A stretch of 64,000 bases of DNA from JACKJK01 sp046159835. Lineage in GTDB: Bacteria > Pseudomonadota > Alphaproteobacteria > Rhizobiales > Tepidamorphaceae. Shown here in pieces: positions 43,451 through 50,662 of the stretch; position 1 is the first letter of the stretch; each line of letters begins with the position of its first letter. The position numbers and the translations under genes were made by a program. Location of the stretch: contig NZ_JBJXCY010000001.1 of NCBI RefSeq assembly GCF_046159835.1, positions 620,001-684,000 on the forward strand, given 5' to 3'. The notes under the pieces were generated by a model that saw only the letters and a program-made list of their open reading frames with translations, did not search any database and was not told where the DNA came from.

Positions 43451-43831
43451 ATGCAGGAATTCGCTGAAGTTCTCCAGCCGATCATCGCACACTACAACCA
43501 CTGGATCACGATCATCCTGATGGTATCCGGCCTCTACGTGGTCGTCGCGCGCGGCAACATGATCAAGAAGCTCGTCGGCCTGTCGTTGTTCCAGACGTCG
43601 GTCTACCTGCTCTACCTTTCGCCGGGGAAGATCCTGGGAGGCACGCCGCCGATCGTCGCGTCGGACCTCGAGGTCTATTCCAACCCCCTTCCGCACGTCC
43701 TCATCCTCACGGCCATCGTCGTCGGCGTCGCCACGCTGTCGTTGGGTCTCGGGCTGGTGGTTCGCATCAACGAGGTCTACGGCTCCATCGAGGAGGACGA
43801 GATCTTCTCACAGGGTGACGACGAAGAATGA
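43451..43831 (+). CDS. mrpC: Cation:proton antiporter subunit C
   Basis: A 126-residue NuoK-like subunit with three membrane helices (WITIILMVSGLYVVVARG, LVGLSLFQTSVYLLYLS, HVLILTAIVVGVATLSLGLG). The segment GNMIKKLVGLSLFQTSV is the MrpC/MnhC hallmark and DPLPHVLxLTAIV is present as NPLPHVLILTAIV. The tail is acidic. Its end overlaps the next start (ATGA). Confidence 0.94.
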   Translation: MQEFAEVLQPIIAHYNHWITIILMVSGLYVVVARGNMIKKLVGLSLFQTSVYLLYLSPGKILGGTPPIVASDLEVYSNPLPHVLILTAIVVGVATLSLGLGLVVRINEVYGSIEEDEIFSQGDDEE

Positions 43832-45306
43832 TCGCCGAACACCTTCCCGTCCTTGTCGTTCTGGTTCCGCTTTTCGGCGCGCTCATCACCGCGCTGACGC
43901 AGCGCGGTTCGCTGGCCTGGGGCCTGACGATGCTTTCGTCCCTGCTGCTGATGGCAGCCGCCATCGGCCTGCTCGGCCGCGTCATGACAGAGGGCGTCGT
44001 GTCCTATCAACTCGGTGGATGGCCGCCGCCGTGGGGCATCGAGTACCGCATCGACGCAGCCAACGCGCTCGTCGTGCTCATCGTCAGCTTCATTTCACTG
44101 GTGATTGTGCCCTATGCACGCGTCAGCGTGAACGAGGAGATCGCCTCCGACCAGCATGCCTGGTTCTACACCATGTATTCGCTGTGCGTGGCCGGCTTGA
44201 ACGGTATCGCGGTCACCGGTGACGCCTTCAACGCCTTCGTTTTCCTCGAGGTGTCCTCGCTCGCCACCTACACCATGATCGCGCTGGGGCGCAGCCGCTC
44301 CTCGCTGCTGTCCGCCTATCAGTACCTGATCATGGGCACCATCGGCGCGACCTTCTACATCATCGGCGTCGGCCTGCTGCTGACCATCACCGGCTCGCTG
44401 AACTTCGTCGATATCGCCGCCCGCCTTCAGGAGACGCCTTACGACCGCGCGATGCTGACGGGCCTGGCCTTCATCACCACCGGCATCGGCCTCAAGCTGG
44501 CGCTGTTCCCGCTGCACGTGTGGCTGCCCAACGCCTATGCCCGCGCGCCGTCGGCTGCCACCGCGATGATCGCGGCGACCTCTACCAAGGTCGCGGTCTA
44601 TCTGCTGCTGCGCATCTATTTCACCGTCTACGGCGTCGATGTACTGCGCACGGACATCCCGGTCCTCGACCTGCTGCTGATCCTCGCGATCGCGGCGATG
44701 TTCTTCGCCTCCTTCGTCGCGGTCTTCGAGATGAACGTGAAGCGCCTGCTGGCCTATTCGTCGGTCGCGCAGGTCGGCTACATGGTTCTCGGCATCGCGC
44801 TGGCGACGACGACGGCGCTGACGGGCACGCTCGTTCACCTGGCGAACCACGCCCTGATGAAGGGCGCGGCGTTCCTGGCAATCGGTGCCGTCGTCTACCG
44901 GATCGGCTCGTGCAATCTCAACCGGATGCAGGGCATCGGACGCGTCATGCCGGTGACCATGAGCGTCTTCGTGATCGCCGGCCTCAGCCTCATCGGCGTG
45001 CCGGGCACGGTCGGCTTCATCTCCAAGTACTATCTTGTCGTCGCGGCCTTCGAGAAGGACTGGTGGTGGCTTGCCTTCCTCATCCTCGCCAGCTCGCTCA
45101 TCGCGGTCTTCTACATTGGCCGGGTCGTCGAGGTCGCGTGGTTCTCCGCGCCGACCCCGGAAACGGCCAACGTCAAGGAAGCCCCGCTGTCCCTGCTGAT
45201 TCCCATGGTCGTGCTTGCGGCCTGCTGCGTGTTCTTCGGCGTTGACGCCTCGCTCACCGCGGGTCTTGCCGAAGCCGCCGCCGAAGCTCTGTTCGGAGGC
45301 TTGTGA
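43828..45306 (+). CDS. mrpD: NuoL/M/N-like antiporter subunit D, copy 1
   Basis: A 492-residue proton/cation-conducting subunit with about 14 membrane helices. Family landmarks are FVFLEVSSLATYTMIALGRS (helix 5 with the conserved Glu), the lysine region KLALFPLHVWLPNAYARAP, FEMNVKRLLAYSSVAQVGYM (broken helix) and LVHLANHALMKGAAFLAIG. All are kept, so it is probably functional in ion transport. Overlaps mrpC and the next D-like gene by four bases each. Confidence 0.93.
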   Translation: MIAEHLPVLVVLVPLFGALITALTQRGSLAWGLTMLSSLLLMAAAIGLLGRVMTEGVVSYQLGGWPPPWGIEYRIDAANALVVLIVSFISLVIVPYARVSVNEEIASDQHAWFYTMYSLCVAGLNGIAVTGDAFNAFVFLEVSSLATYTMIALGRSRSSLLSAYQYLIMGTIGATFYIIGVGLLLTITGSLNFVDIAARLQETPYDRAMLTGLAFITTGIGLKLALFPLHVWLPNAYARAPSAATAMIAATSTKVAVYLLLRIYFTVYGVDVLRTDIPVLDLLLILAIAAMFFASFVAVFEMNVKRLLAYSSVAQVGYMVLGIALATTTALTGTLVHLANHALMKGAAFLAIGAVVYRIGSCNLNRMQGIGRVMPVTMSVFVIAGLSLIGVPGTVGFISKYYLVVAAFEKDWWWLAFLILASSLIAVFYIGRVVEVAWFSAPTPETANVKEAPLSLLIPMVVLAACCVFFGVDASLTAGLAEAAAEALFGGL

Positions 45307-46793
45307 TCATGACCGGGCTCTTTGCCGATAGCGGCAACCTGCTTTGGATCGCGCTGGCGATTCCGATCATCGCCGCGTTCTTCATCCCGCTATTCGCGGG
45401 CCAGCCCAATGCGCGCGAGACGGTGACGCTGGTCGCCGCGGTTACGCTGTTGCTGGTGGTCGTCACGCTCGCGAGCCGCGTGCTCGGCGGTGCCGAGATC
45501 GCTCCGCCCGGACTGGAAGTCCTGCCGGGCATCGAGATCGCGTTCTCCATCGAACCGCTCGGCATGCTGTTCGCGCTGGTCGCCTCGACGCTGTGGATCG
45601 TCAACTCGATCTATTCGATCGGCTACATGCGCGGAAACAACGAGCCGCGCCAGACGCCCTTCTACATCTGCTTTGCGGTTGCGATCTTCGCAACGCTCGG
45701 CATTGCGTTCTCCGGCAACCTCGTCACGCTGTTCCTGTTCTACGAACTGCTGACCCTATCGACCTATCCGCTGGTCACCCACAAGGGCAACGAAGACGCC
45801 AAGAAGGCAGGCCGGGTCTACCTCGTGCTGCTGCTGACGACGTCGATCCTGTTCCTGCTGCCCGCCATCCTGTGGACCGGCGTGCTGGCCGGCACCTACG
45901 ACTTCGTGCCCGGCGGCATTCTCGCCGGCAATGTCGACCCGGTCCTGATGGGCGTGCTGCTGGCGCTGTTCATCTACGGTATCGGCAAGGCCGCCGTGAT
46001 GCCGGTGCACTTCTGGCTGCCGGCTGCCATGGTCGCGCCAACGCCTGTCTCGGCACTGCTGCACGCGGTCGCGGTCGTGAAGGCCGGCGTGTTCACCGTG
46101 GTCAAGGTGATCGTCTACATCTTCGGGGTGGAGACGCTGCGCGAGGCCGGCACCGGTGACTGGCTCGTCTACCTCGCGGGCTTCACGGTCATCGCCGCCT
46201 CGCTGGTGGCGCTGCGCCAGGACAACCTGAAGAAGCGGCTGGCCTTTTCCACCATCAGCCAGCTCTCCTACGTCGTGCTGGCAGCCGCCATCCTGACGCC
46301 GATCTCCATGGTCGGCGCGGCGATGCACATCGCGGCCCATGCCGTGTCCAAGATCACGCTCTTCTTCGCGGCCGGCTCGATCTACACGGCAGCCCACCTG
46401 ACCGAGATCTCGCAGCTCAACGGAATTGGCCGGCGCATGCCGATCACCATGACCGCCTTCACCATCGGCGCGCTGTCGATGATCGGCATTCCGCCGACGG
46501 CCGGCTTCCTTGGCAAGTGGTTCATGTTGACCGGCGCGATGGAAAGCGAACAGTGGGTGCCCGTCGGCGTCATCATGCTGTCGACGATCCTCAACGCAAC
46601 CTACTTCCTGCCCATCGTCTACAAGGCCTTCTTCCGCGCGCCGCCGGAGCCGGATGCCGAGCATCCCGCCCATGGCGAGGCGCCCTGGCCGATCGTGCTG
46701 GCCTTGAGCCTCACCGCGTTTGGCACCCTGCTGCTGTTCTTCATGCCGCAGGTTCCGTTCACGCTCGCCGAAATGATGATGGGCCTGCGCTAG
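45303..46793 (+). CDS. mrpD: NuoL/M/N-like antiporter subunit D, copy 2
   Basis: A 496-residue paralogue of the preceding gene. It has the channel landmarks FLFYELLTLSTYPLVTHKGN (conserved Glu), GKAAVMPVHFWLPAAMVAPTPVSAL, RQDNLKKRLAFSTISQLSYV and MHIAAHAVSKITLFFAAGSI. The first codon is either the GTG at 45303 overlapping the upstream stop or the ATG at 45309. Sequence is distinctly different from copy 1, so the duplication is old. It lies upstream of the small unassigned membrane gene. Confidence 0.92.
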   Translation: MIMTGLFADSGNLLWIALAIPIIAAFFIPLFAGQPNARETVTLVAAVTLLLVVVTLASRVLGGAEIAPPGLEVLPGIEIAFSIEPLGMLFALVASTLWIVNSIYSIGYMRGNNEPRQTPFYICFAVAIFATLGIAFSGNLVTLFLFYELLTLSTYPLVTHKGNEDAKKAGRVYLVLLLTTSILFLLPAILWTGVLAGTYDFVPGGILAGNVDPVLMGVLLALFIYGIGKAAVMPVHFWLPAAMVAPTPVSALLHAVAVVKAGVFTVVKVIVYIFGVETLREAGTGDWLVYLAGFTVIAASLVALRQDNLKKRLAFSTISQLSYVVLAAAILTPISMVGAAMHIAAHAVSKITLFFAAGSIYTAAHLTEISQLNGIGRRMPITMTAFTIGALSMIGIPPTAGFLGKWFMLTGAMESEQWVPVGVIMLSTILNATYFLPIVYKAFFRAPPEPDAEHPAHGEAPWPIVLALSLTAFGTLLLFFMPQVPFTLAEMMMGLR

Positions 46794-46808
46794 GCTTGGG
46801 AACACGCA

Positions 46809-47087
46809 ATGGCAAACGAAACCGAAGCGAAACGCACCGACCTTCCGCCCGACCATGACCATTGGCTCGTGCGGCCGGAGAACATCCGCAAGCTGTGGAT
46901 CGCCTTCATCGTCATCCTGGCGCTGACGGTCCTGGCGGAGTTCGTCTGGCATCCGCACCCTTACTTCACGCTCGACGCGATCTTCGGCTTCGGCGCGTGG
47001 TTCGGCTTCCTCGCCTGCGTGGCGCTGGTCGCCTTCGCCAAGGTTCTCGGCGTGCTGCTGAAGCGCAAGGACACCTACTATGACTGA
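46809..47087 (+). CDS. Small two-helix membrane protein within Mrp operon
   Basis: A 92-residue protein with a charged N-terminal third (ETEAKRTDLPPDHDHW) and two membrane helices (LWIAFIVILALTVLAEFVW and FGAWFGFLACVALVAFAKVLG), ending in LKRKDTYYD. No named Mrp subunit matches. It lies 15 bp after one NuoL/M/N-like gene and overlaps the next by 8 bp, so it is most likely an accessory subunit of the same complex. Function unknown. Confidence 0.85.
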   Translation: MANETEAKRTDLPPDHDHWLVRPENIRKLWIAFIVILALTVLAEFVWHPHPYFTLDAIFGFGAWFGFLACVALVAFAKVLGVLLKRKDTYYD

Positions 47088-48765
47088 TCTGGCATTTCCG
47101 CCCGGCATCATCCTGATCCTTGCCGGCCTGCTGATCCCCTTCATCCCGGCAGCCCTGCGCAAGGGGGTCATCCTCGTTGCGCCGATCATCACGCTGGCGC
47201 TGGTGTGGATGGTGCCGGACGGCGTATCCATGCGGATCGACTATCTCGGCTACACGCTGGAGCCGCTGGAAGCCGACGCACTGTCGCGCGTCTTCGCCAC
47301 GGTCTTCTCGCTGATGGCCTTCGGCGGCGGTCTCTTCGCGCTCAACCAGGAGCGCGCGCTGGAGTTGGGCGCGGCGTTCATCTATGCCGGGTCCGCCGTT
47401 GGTGTGACGCTGGCGGGCGACCTCATCACCGTCTTCGTCTACTGGGAAATCATGGCCATCGGCTCGACGCTGGTGGTGTGGTCGGGCGGCACGGAAAACG
47501 CGCGCCGCGCAGGCCTGCGCTATGCCGCGATCCACTTCCTCGGCGGCGTCATCCTCATGGCCGGCATTGCAGGCTACATCGCCCAGACCGGCAGCGTCGA
47601 CTTCGTCGCCATGCAGCCCGAAACCATTGCCACCTGGCTGATCCTCGCCGGCTTCCTCATCAATGCGGGTGCGCCGCCGCTGGCCGCCTGGCTGCCGGAT
47701 GCCTACCCGGAAGCCTCGTGGAGCGGCACGGTCTTCCTGTCGGCCTTCACCACGAAGACGGCGGTCTATGTCCTGATCCGGGGCTTCCCCGGCGCCGAGA
47801 TCCTGATCCCCATCGGGTTGTTCATGGTCTTCTACGGCATCATCTGGGCGATCCTTGAAAACGACATGCGCCGGATCCTGGCCTATTCCATCGTGAACCA
47901 GGTCGGCTTCATGGTGACGGGAATCGGCATCGGCTCGGAAATGGCGCTGAACGGCGCTGCCGCCCACGCCTTCGCTCACATCATATACAAGGCACTTCTG
48001 CTGATGTCGGCCGGCTCGGTCCTGTTCATGACCGGCAAGCGCAAGTGTACCGATCTCGGCGGCCTGTTCCGCACCATGCCGCTGACCTGCATCTGCGGCA
48101 CCATCGGCGCGTTGGCGATTTCCGCCTTTCCGCTGACCTCCGGCTTCATTGCCAAGTCGCTTATCTCGGATGCGGCCGCCAAGGCGCACCTGGAAATCGT
48201 CTGGTACCTGCTTGCCGCAGCCTCGGCCGGCGTGTTCCTCCACGCAGGCATCAAGTTTCCGTGGTTCGTGTTTTTCCAGAAGGATTCCGGCATGCGTCCG
48301 CCAGATCCGCCCTGGAACATGCGGGTGTCCATGATCCTCTTCTCGGCCGCCTGCCTGTTCCTCGGCGTCTACCCGGACCCGCTCTACGCGATCCTGCCGT
48401 ATCCGGTCGACTACGTGCCCTATACCGGCGCCCACGTCGTCTACCAGTTGCAGCTGCTGCTGTTCTCAGGCCTTGCCTTCTTCCTGCTGCTTGGCTGGCT
48501 GAAGCGCACCGAGACGATAACGCTGGACTTCGACTGGTTCTGGCGCGGCTTTGGCGGCCTGCTCGCCAAGGAATTCAACATCCGAACCGGCGACGCGTGG
48601 AACGGCATCGTTCGTGGCGTCAGCCACGGGACGGTGCGGGCAGTCCGCGGCATCTATCGCCATACCGGACCGGACGGCGTACTTGCCAAGACCTGGCCAA
48701 CAGGCCTGATGGCCTTCTGGACCACAGTCGTGCTGGCCGCAACACTGGTGCTTGCACTGATCTAA
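47080..48765 (+). CDS. mrpD: NuoL/M/N-like antiporter subunit D, copy 3
   Basis: A 561-residue third paralogue. It shows VFVYWEIMAIGSTLVVWSGG (conserved Glu), GAPPLAAWLPDAYPEASWSG, LENDMRRILAYSIVNQVGFM and AHAFAHIIYKALLLMSAG, and a longer C-terminal region with extra helices (LQLLLFSGLAFFLLLGWLKR and a final WTTVVLAATLVLALI). The extension and the histidine/lysine pattern suggest it may fill the place of the missing MrpA NuoL-like part. It is the last gene of the operon and is closed by a hairpin terminator. Confidence 0.92.
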   Translation: MTDLAFPPGIILILAGLLIPFIPAALRKGVILVAPIITLALVWMVPDGVSMRIDYLGYTLEPLEADALSRVFATVFSLMAFGGGLFALNQERALELGAAFIYAGSAVGVTLAGDLITVFVYWEIMAIGSTLVVWSGGTENARRAGLRYAAIHFLGGVILMAGIAGYIAQTGSVDFVAMQPETIATWLILAGFLINAGAPPLAAWLPDAYPEASWSGTVFLSAFTTKTAVYVLIRGFPGAEILIPIGLFMVFYGIIWAILENDMRRILAYSIVNQVGFMVTGIGIGSEMALNGAAAHAFAHIIYKALLLMSAGSVLFMTGKRKCTDLGGLFRTMPLTCICGTIGALAISAFPLTSGFIAKSLISDAAAKAHLEIVWYLLAAASAGVFLHAGIKFPWFVFFQKDSGMRPPDPPWNMRVSMILFSAACLFLGVYPDPLYAILPYPVDYVPYTGAHVVYQLQLLLFSGLAFFLLLGWLKRTETITLDFDWFWRGFGGLLAKEFNIRTGDAWNGIVRGVSHGTVRAVRGIYRHTGPDGVLAKTWPTGLMAFWTTVVLAATLVLALI

Positions 48766-48793
48766 CCGATCCGGTTTATTGATTGGAATATTG

Positions 48794-48832
48794 CCAAGTC
48801 CGGCGCCGCGCATCCTGTGGCGCCGGATTTGG
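48794..48832 (+). terminator. Hairpin terminator after Mrp operon
   Basis: TCCGGCGCC (48799-48807) and GGCGCCGGA (48819-48827) are perfect 9-bp arms around an 11-base loop. The stem extends with CCAA/TTGG after one mismatch. ATTTTG follows, a modest T-run. It begins 28 bp after the last antiporter gene. Confidence 0.7.
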
Positions 48833-48855
48833 CCATTTTGAAGCGAATTGTTACT

Positions 48856-48884
48856 TTGCGATTTAGCTTTTGCGCAAATGTAAT
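48856..48884 (+). promoter_or_regulatory. Candidate mucR promoter in AT-rich leader region
   Basis: TTGCGA at 48856-48861 and TGTAAT at 48879-48884 are separated by 17 bases, a fair sigma-70 match. The 300 bp from 48830 to the mucR start contain no gene and are the most AT-rich stretch of the middle of the window. MucR proteins are known to bind AT-rich DNA and repress their own genes, so autoregulation is likely. Confidence 0.45.
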
Positions 48885-49051
48885 CATCCAATAATACATA
48901 CAACCTGAGCGAGAAGCTTGTATCTGACGCTCGGTCAACATAAAAACTTCATTCATTTTCAAGTCAGTGAATTGTATTCTTTGCGGAAATCAGATAATCC
49001 GCCAATCAATAGATGCGGCAACCTGTTATTACTCCATTCGAAGAGTTCCAA

Positions 49052-49074
49052 GAACGATGCGAGGTTCATCGTTC
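49052..49074 (+). promoter_or_regulatory. Hairpin or operator in mucR leader
   Basis: GAACGATG (49052-49059) and CATCGTTC (49067-49074) are perfect 8-bp inverted arms around a 7-base loop, 49 bp before the mucR ATG. There is no T-run. It may be an RNA stem in the long leader or a DNA operator. Confidence 0.5.
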
Positions 49075-49122
49075 GTTCCGGCTCTTTAGCTGGGCTAGAA
49101 CCACGATCAAAGGAAAGTATTT

Positions 49123-49545
49123 ATGGAAGACACCGCCCGTCACGATCAGCTCATTGAACTTACCGTTGATATCGTTGCTGCCTACGTTGGCAACAATCCG
49201 CTTCAGATGGGCGAACTCGCCGGTCTGATTTCACAGGTTCATACGGCGCTGAACGGGATCTCTGCTGGTGAAACGGAAGAAGAGGCCGAGCCGCTGAAGC
49301 CTGCGGTTTCCGTGCGCAAGTCCGTGACACCGGATTTCATCATCTGCCTGGAAGACGGAAAGAAGTTCAAGTCGCTGAAGCGCCACCTGCGCACGCACTA
49401 TGACCTGACCCCCGAGCAGTACCGCGAAAAGTGGGGCCTGCCGTCCGACTACCCGATGGTTGCGCCGTCCTATGCCGAGGCCCGCTCCAAGCTCGCCAAG
49501 GAAATGGGATTGGGCCAAAAGCGCAAGCGCACGACCCGCAAGTAG
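49123..49545 (+). CDS. mucR: Ros/MucR-family zinc-finger transcriptional regulator
   Basis: A 140-residue global regulator of the Ros/MucR family, which controls exopolysaccharide, motility, cell cycle and virulence genes in Rhizobiales. The N-terminal helical region (LTVDIVAAYVGNNPLQMGEL) mediates oligomerisation. The zinc finger is CLEDGKKFKSLKRHLRTHYD with Cys75, Asp78, His88 and His92; Asp replaces the second Cys found in Ros, a variant known from Mesorhizobium homologues. The tail LPSDYPMVAPSYAEARSKLA is almost invariant in the family. AAAGGAAAG SD upstream of the ATG. Confidence 0.96.
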   Translation: MEDTARHDQLIELTVDIVAAYVGNNPLQMGELAGLISQVHTALNGISAGETEEEAEPLKPAVSVRKSVTPDFIICLEDGKKFKSLKRHLRTHYDLTPEQYREKWGLPSDYPMVAPSYAEARSKLAKEMGLGQKRKRTTRK

Positions 49546-49571
49546 TTTCTGCAAGCCGGAATAAATTGAAG

Positions 49572-49602
49572 ACGCCGTTTCCGTTCAGGAGGCGGCGTTT
49601 TT
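49572..49602 (+). terminator. Rho-independent terminator after mucR
   Basis: ACGCCG-TTTCC and GGAGG-CGGCGT pair as an 11-bp stem with two G-U wobbles and a GTTCA loop, followed by TTTT. It lies 27 bp after the mucR stop and overlaps the 3' end of the convergent small gene. Confidence 0.85.
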
Positions 49603-49887
49603 CGTTGTGTCGCGCGTGACGTGTCCCGGCCTGGCCTCCAGAGCCGACATCAAAGCCGCCCGCAACCGCAAGTGCCGGCCTGCGTCGTAGCTCCAGTGCC
49701 CACGCAACGCCTTGGCGCGCTCAGCCCGCAAGGCCTTTTTCAACCACTTCACAATACGGCGGTCAGTCTCGCGACCAGGCTGGCCAGACCGCAGGCTGCG
49801 CGGGTCGATACGACCGGCCAACGTTTGTATGCGCGCATCGACTTGTCTGCGGGCTTCATCGGCGAGGCGCTGGTCGAGGGTGTTCAT
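49585..49887 (-). CDS. Small basic protein, unknown function
   Basis: A 100-residue, Arg-rich, helical protein (LADEARRQVDARIQTLAGRI, KWLKKALRAERAKALRGHW). The composition would suit nucleic-acid binding, but no family is recognised. A GGAG SD eight bases before the ATG at 49887 supports this start over an in-frame one 27 bases earlier. It faces the mucR terminator and is divergent from the DnaA-like gene, with the TGRCAG array in between. Confidence 0.6.
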   Translation of the reverse strand: MNTLDQRLADEARRQVDARIQTLAGRIDPRSLRSGQPGRETDRRIVKWLKKALRAERAKALRGHWSYDAGRHLRLRAALMSALEARPGHVTRDTTKNAAS

Positions 49888-49935
49888 GGTGCGATCTCCG
49901 GTTGTGCAGAACATGTCCGAAGATGATTGCGCGGC

Positions 49936-50175
49936 TGGCAGTGCCGGGGATTACTTGTCAGCTGCCAGCAACGGCCCTGACAGGGGACAGCGCGTGCCAA
50001 CCTGTCAGCGCCCATCATGGCAGCTGTCACTTGGCAATGCTGGCAGCTGGTATGACAGCGGGCGTTTCATGCCTGTTCTGACAGGCTGTCCGGTCCGATC
50101 CTTGCCAGCTGTCAACTGCCACGCTTGGCAGCGGCTCCTCACAGACCCGAGTTTCTCCCTGACAAGCCCTGACAG
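49936..50175. repeat. Array of TGRCAG / CTGYCA words (iteron-like)
   Basis: Within about 240 bp I count thirteen exact matches to TGRCAG on either strand. TGACAG or CTGTCA starts at 49978, 50002, 50024, 50053, 50079, 50109 and 50170; TGGCAG or CTGCCA starts at 49936, 49962, 50018, 50041, 50116 and 50127. Near matches lie at 49955, 50086, 50103, 50160 and 50185. Well under one match would be expected by chance. Orientation is mixed and spacing irregular (about 10-30 bp), unlike a CRISPR. A DnaA-box-like TTATCCCCG (7 of 9) follows at 50200-50208. Confidence 0.75.
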
Positions 50176-50237
50176 CTCAGATTGTGACACCGGGTAGAGT
50201 TATCCCCGGCATTGCAACCTATACGATTATGAAAGAT

Positions 50238-50251
50238 AGGAATATAATCCT
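50238..50251 (+). promoter_or_regulatory. Palindrome overlapping a -10 box before DnaA-like gene
   Basis: AGGAATATAATCCT is a palindrome at 12 of 14 positions and contains a perfect TATAAT at 50243-50248. The ATG is 28 bp after the -10 box. A repressor binding here would block the promoter. The -35 region is not clear. Confidence 0.5.
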
Positions 50252-50275
50252 GTTATCGGAATCAGGGAGTTGTCG

Positions 50276-50662
50276 ATGTATCAGGGGATTTCGAACGAAG
50301 AGCCCGCGTTTTCCTGGAATGCAGCACCGCTTGCCGGGGCCGTGCCGCTCCGCCAGTCTTCGGTGCGCCAGGACGCATTGCAGGTTGCATTGCTCGTGGC
50401 TGAAGTCACCGGCACGGATGTGTGTTCGCTCTATGCTGCACGCCGCGGACAGGCGCACGTGTCGCTTGCGCGTCAGATGGCCATGTATCTCACCCACGTC
50501 GTCCACGGCCACGCGCTGACCAGCGTTGGCGAAGCCTATGGCCGCGACCGCACCACCGTCGCCCATGCCTGCATGATCGTGGAAGAGCGCCGAGACGAGG
50601 CGGAGTTCGACCGCACCATTTCGCGTCTCGAAAATCTGGTTGAGAAAGGTGGTGTGCGATGA
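50276..50662 (+). CDS. DnaA domain IV-like helix-turn-helix protein
   Basis: A 128-residue protein whose residues ~32-120 match the DNA-binding domain IV of the replication initiator DnaA. ARRGQAHVSLARQMAMYL is the first helix pair and GRDRTTVAHAC (residues 89-99) is the DnaA signature that reads the DnaA box. The ATPase domain of DnaA is absent, so it cannot initiate replication by itself; it could compete with DnaA or act as a transcription factor. An AGGGAG SD sets the ATG at 50276. Its end overlaps the DUF6456 gene (ATGA). A TGRCAG array and a DnaA-box-like site lie upstream. Confidence 0.9.
   Translation: MYQGISNEEPAFSWNAAPLAGAVPLRQSSVRQDALQVALLVAEVTGTDVCSLYAARRGQAHVSLARQMAMYLTHVVHGHALTSVGEAYGRDRTTVAHACMIVEERRDEAEFDRTISRLENLVEKGGVR

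Noticed and set aside
44095..44850. Minus-strand frame of 251 codons within the antiporter operon
   Set aside because: Antisense shadow; highly charged Arg/Asp/Gln-rich product, while the sense frame is a clear NuoL/M/N-like membrane protein.
49936..50175. CRISPR array interpretation of the repeats
   Set aside because: Repeats are only six bases long, occur on both strands and have irregular spacing; there is no leader or cas gene.
50005..50190. Minus-strand frame of 61 codons inside the TGRCAG array
   Set aside because: The reading frame is produced by the repeated words, lacks an ATG with an SD, and shows no homology-like features.
49936..50275. Chromosomal replication origin
   Set aside because: Only one imperfect DnaA box was found, and no AT-rich unwinding region, true dnaA, hemE or parAB genes are nearby. 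The array is reported as unexplained, not as an origin.
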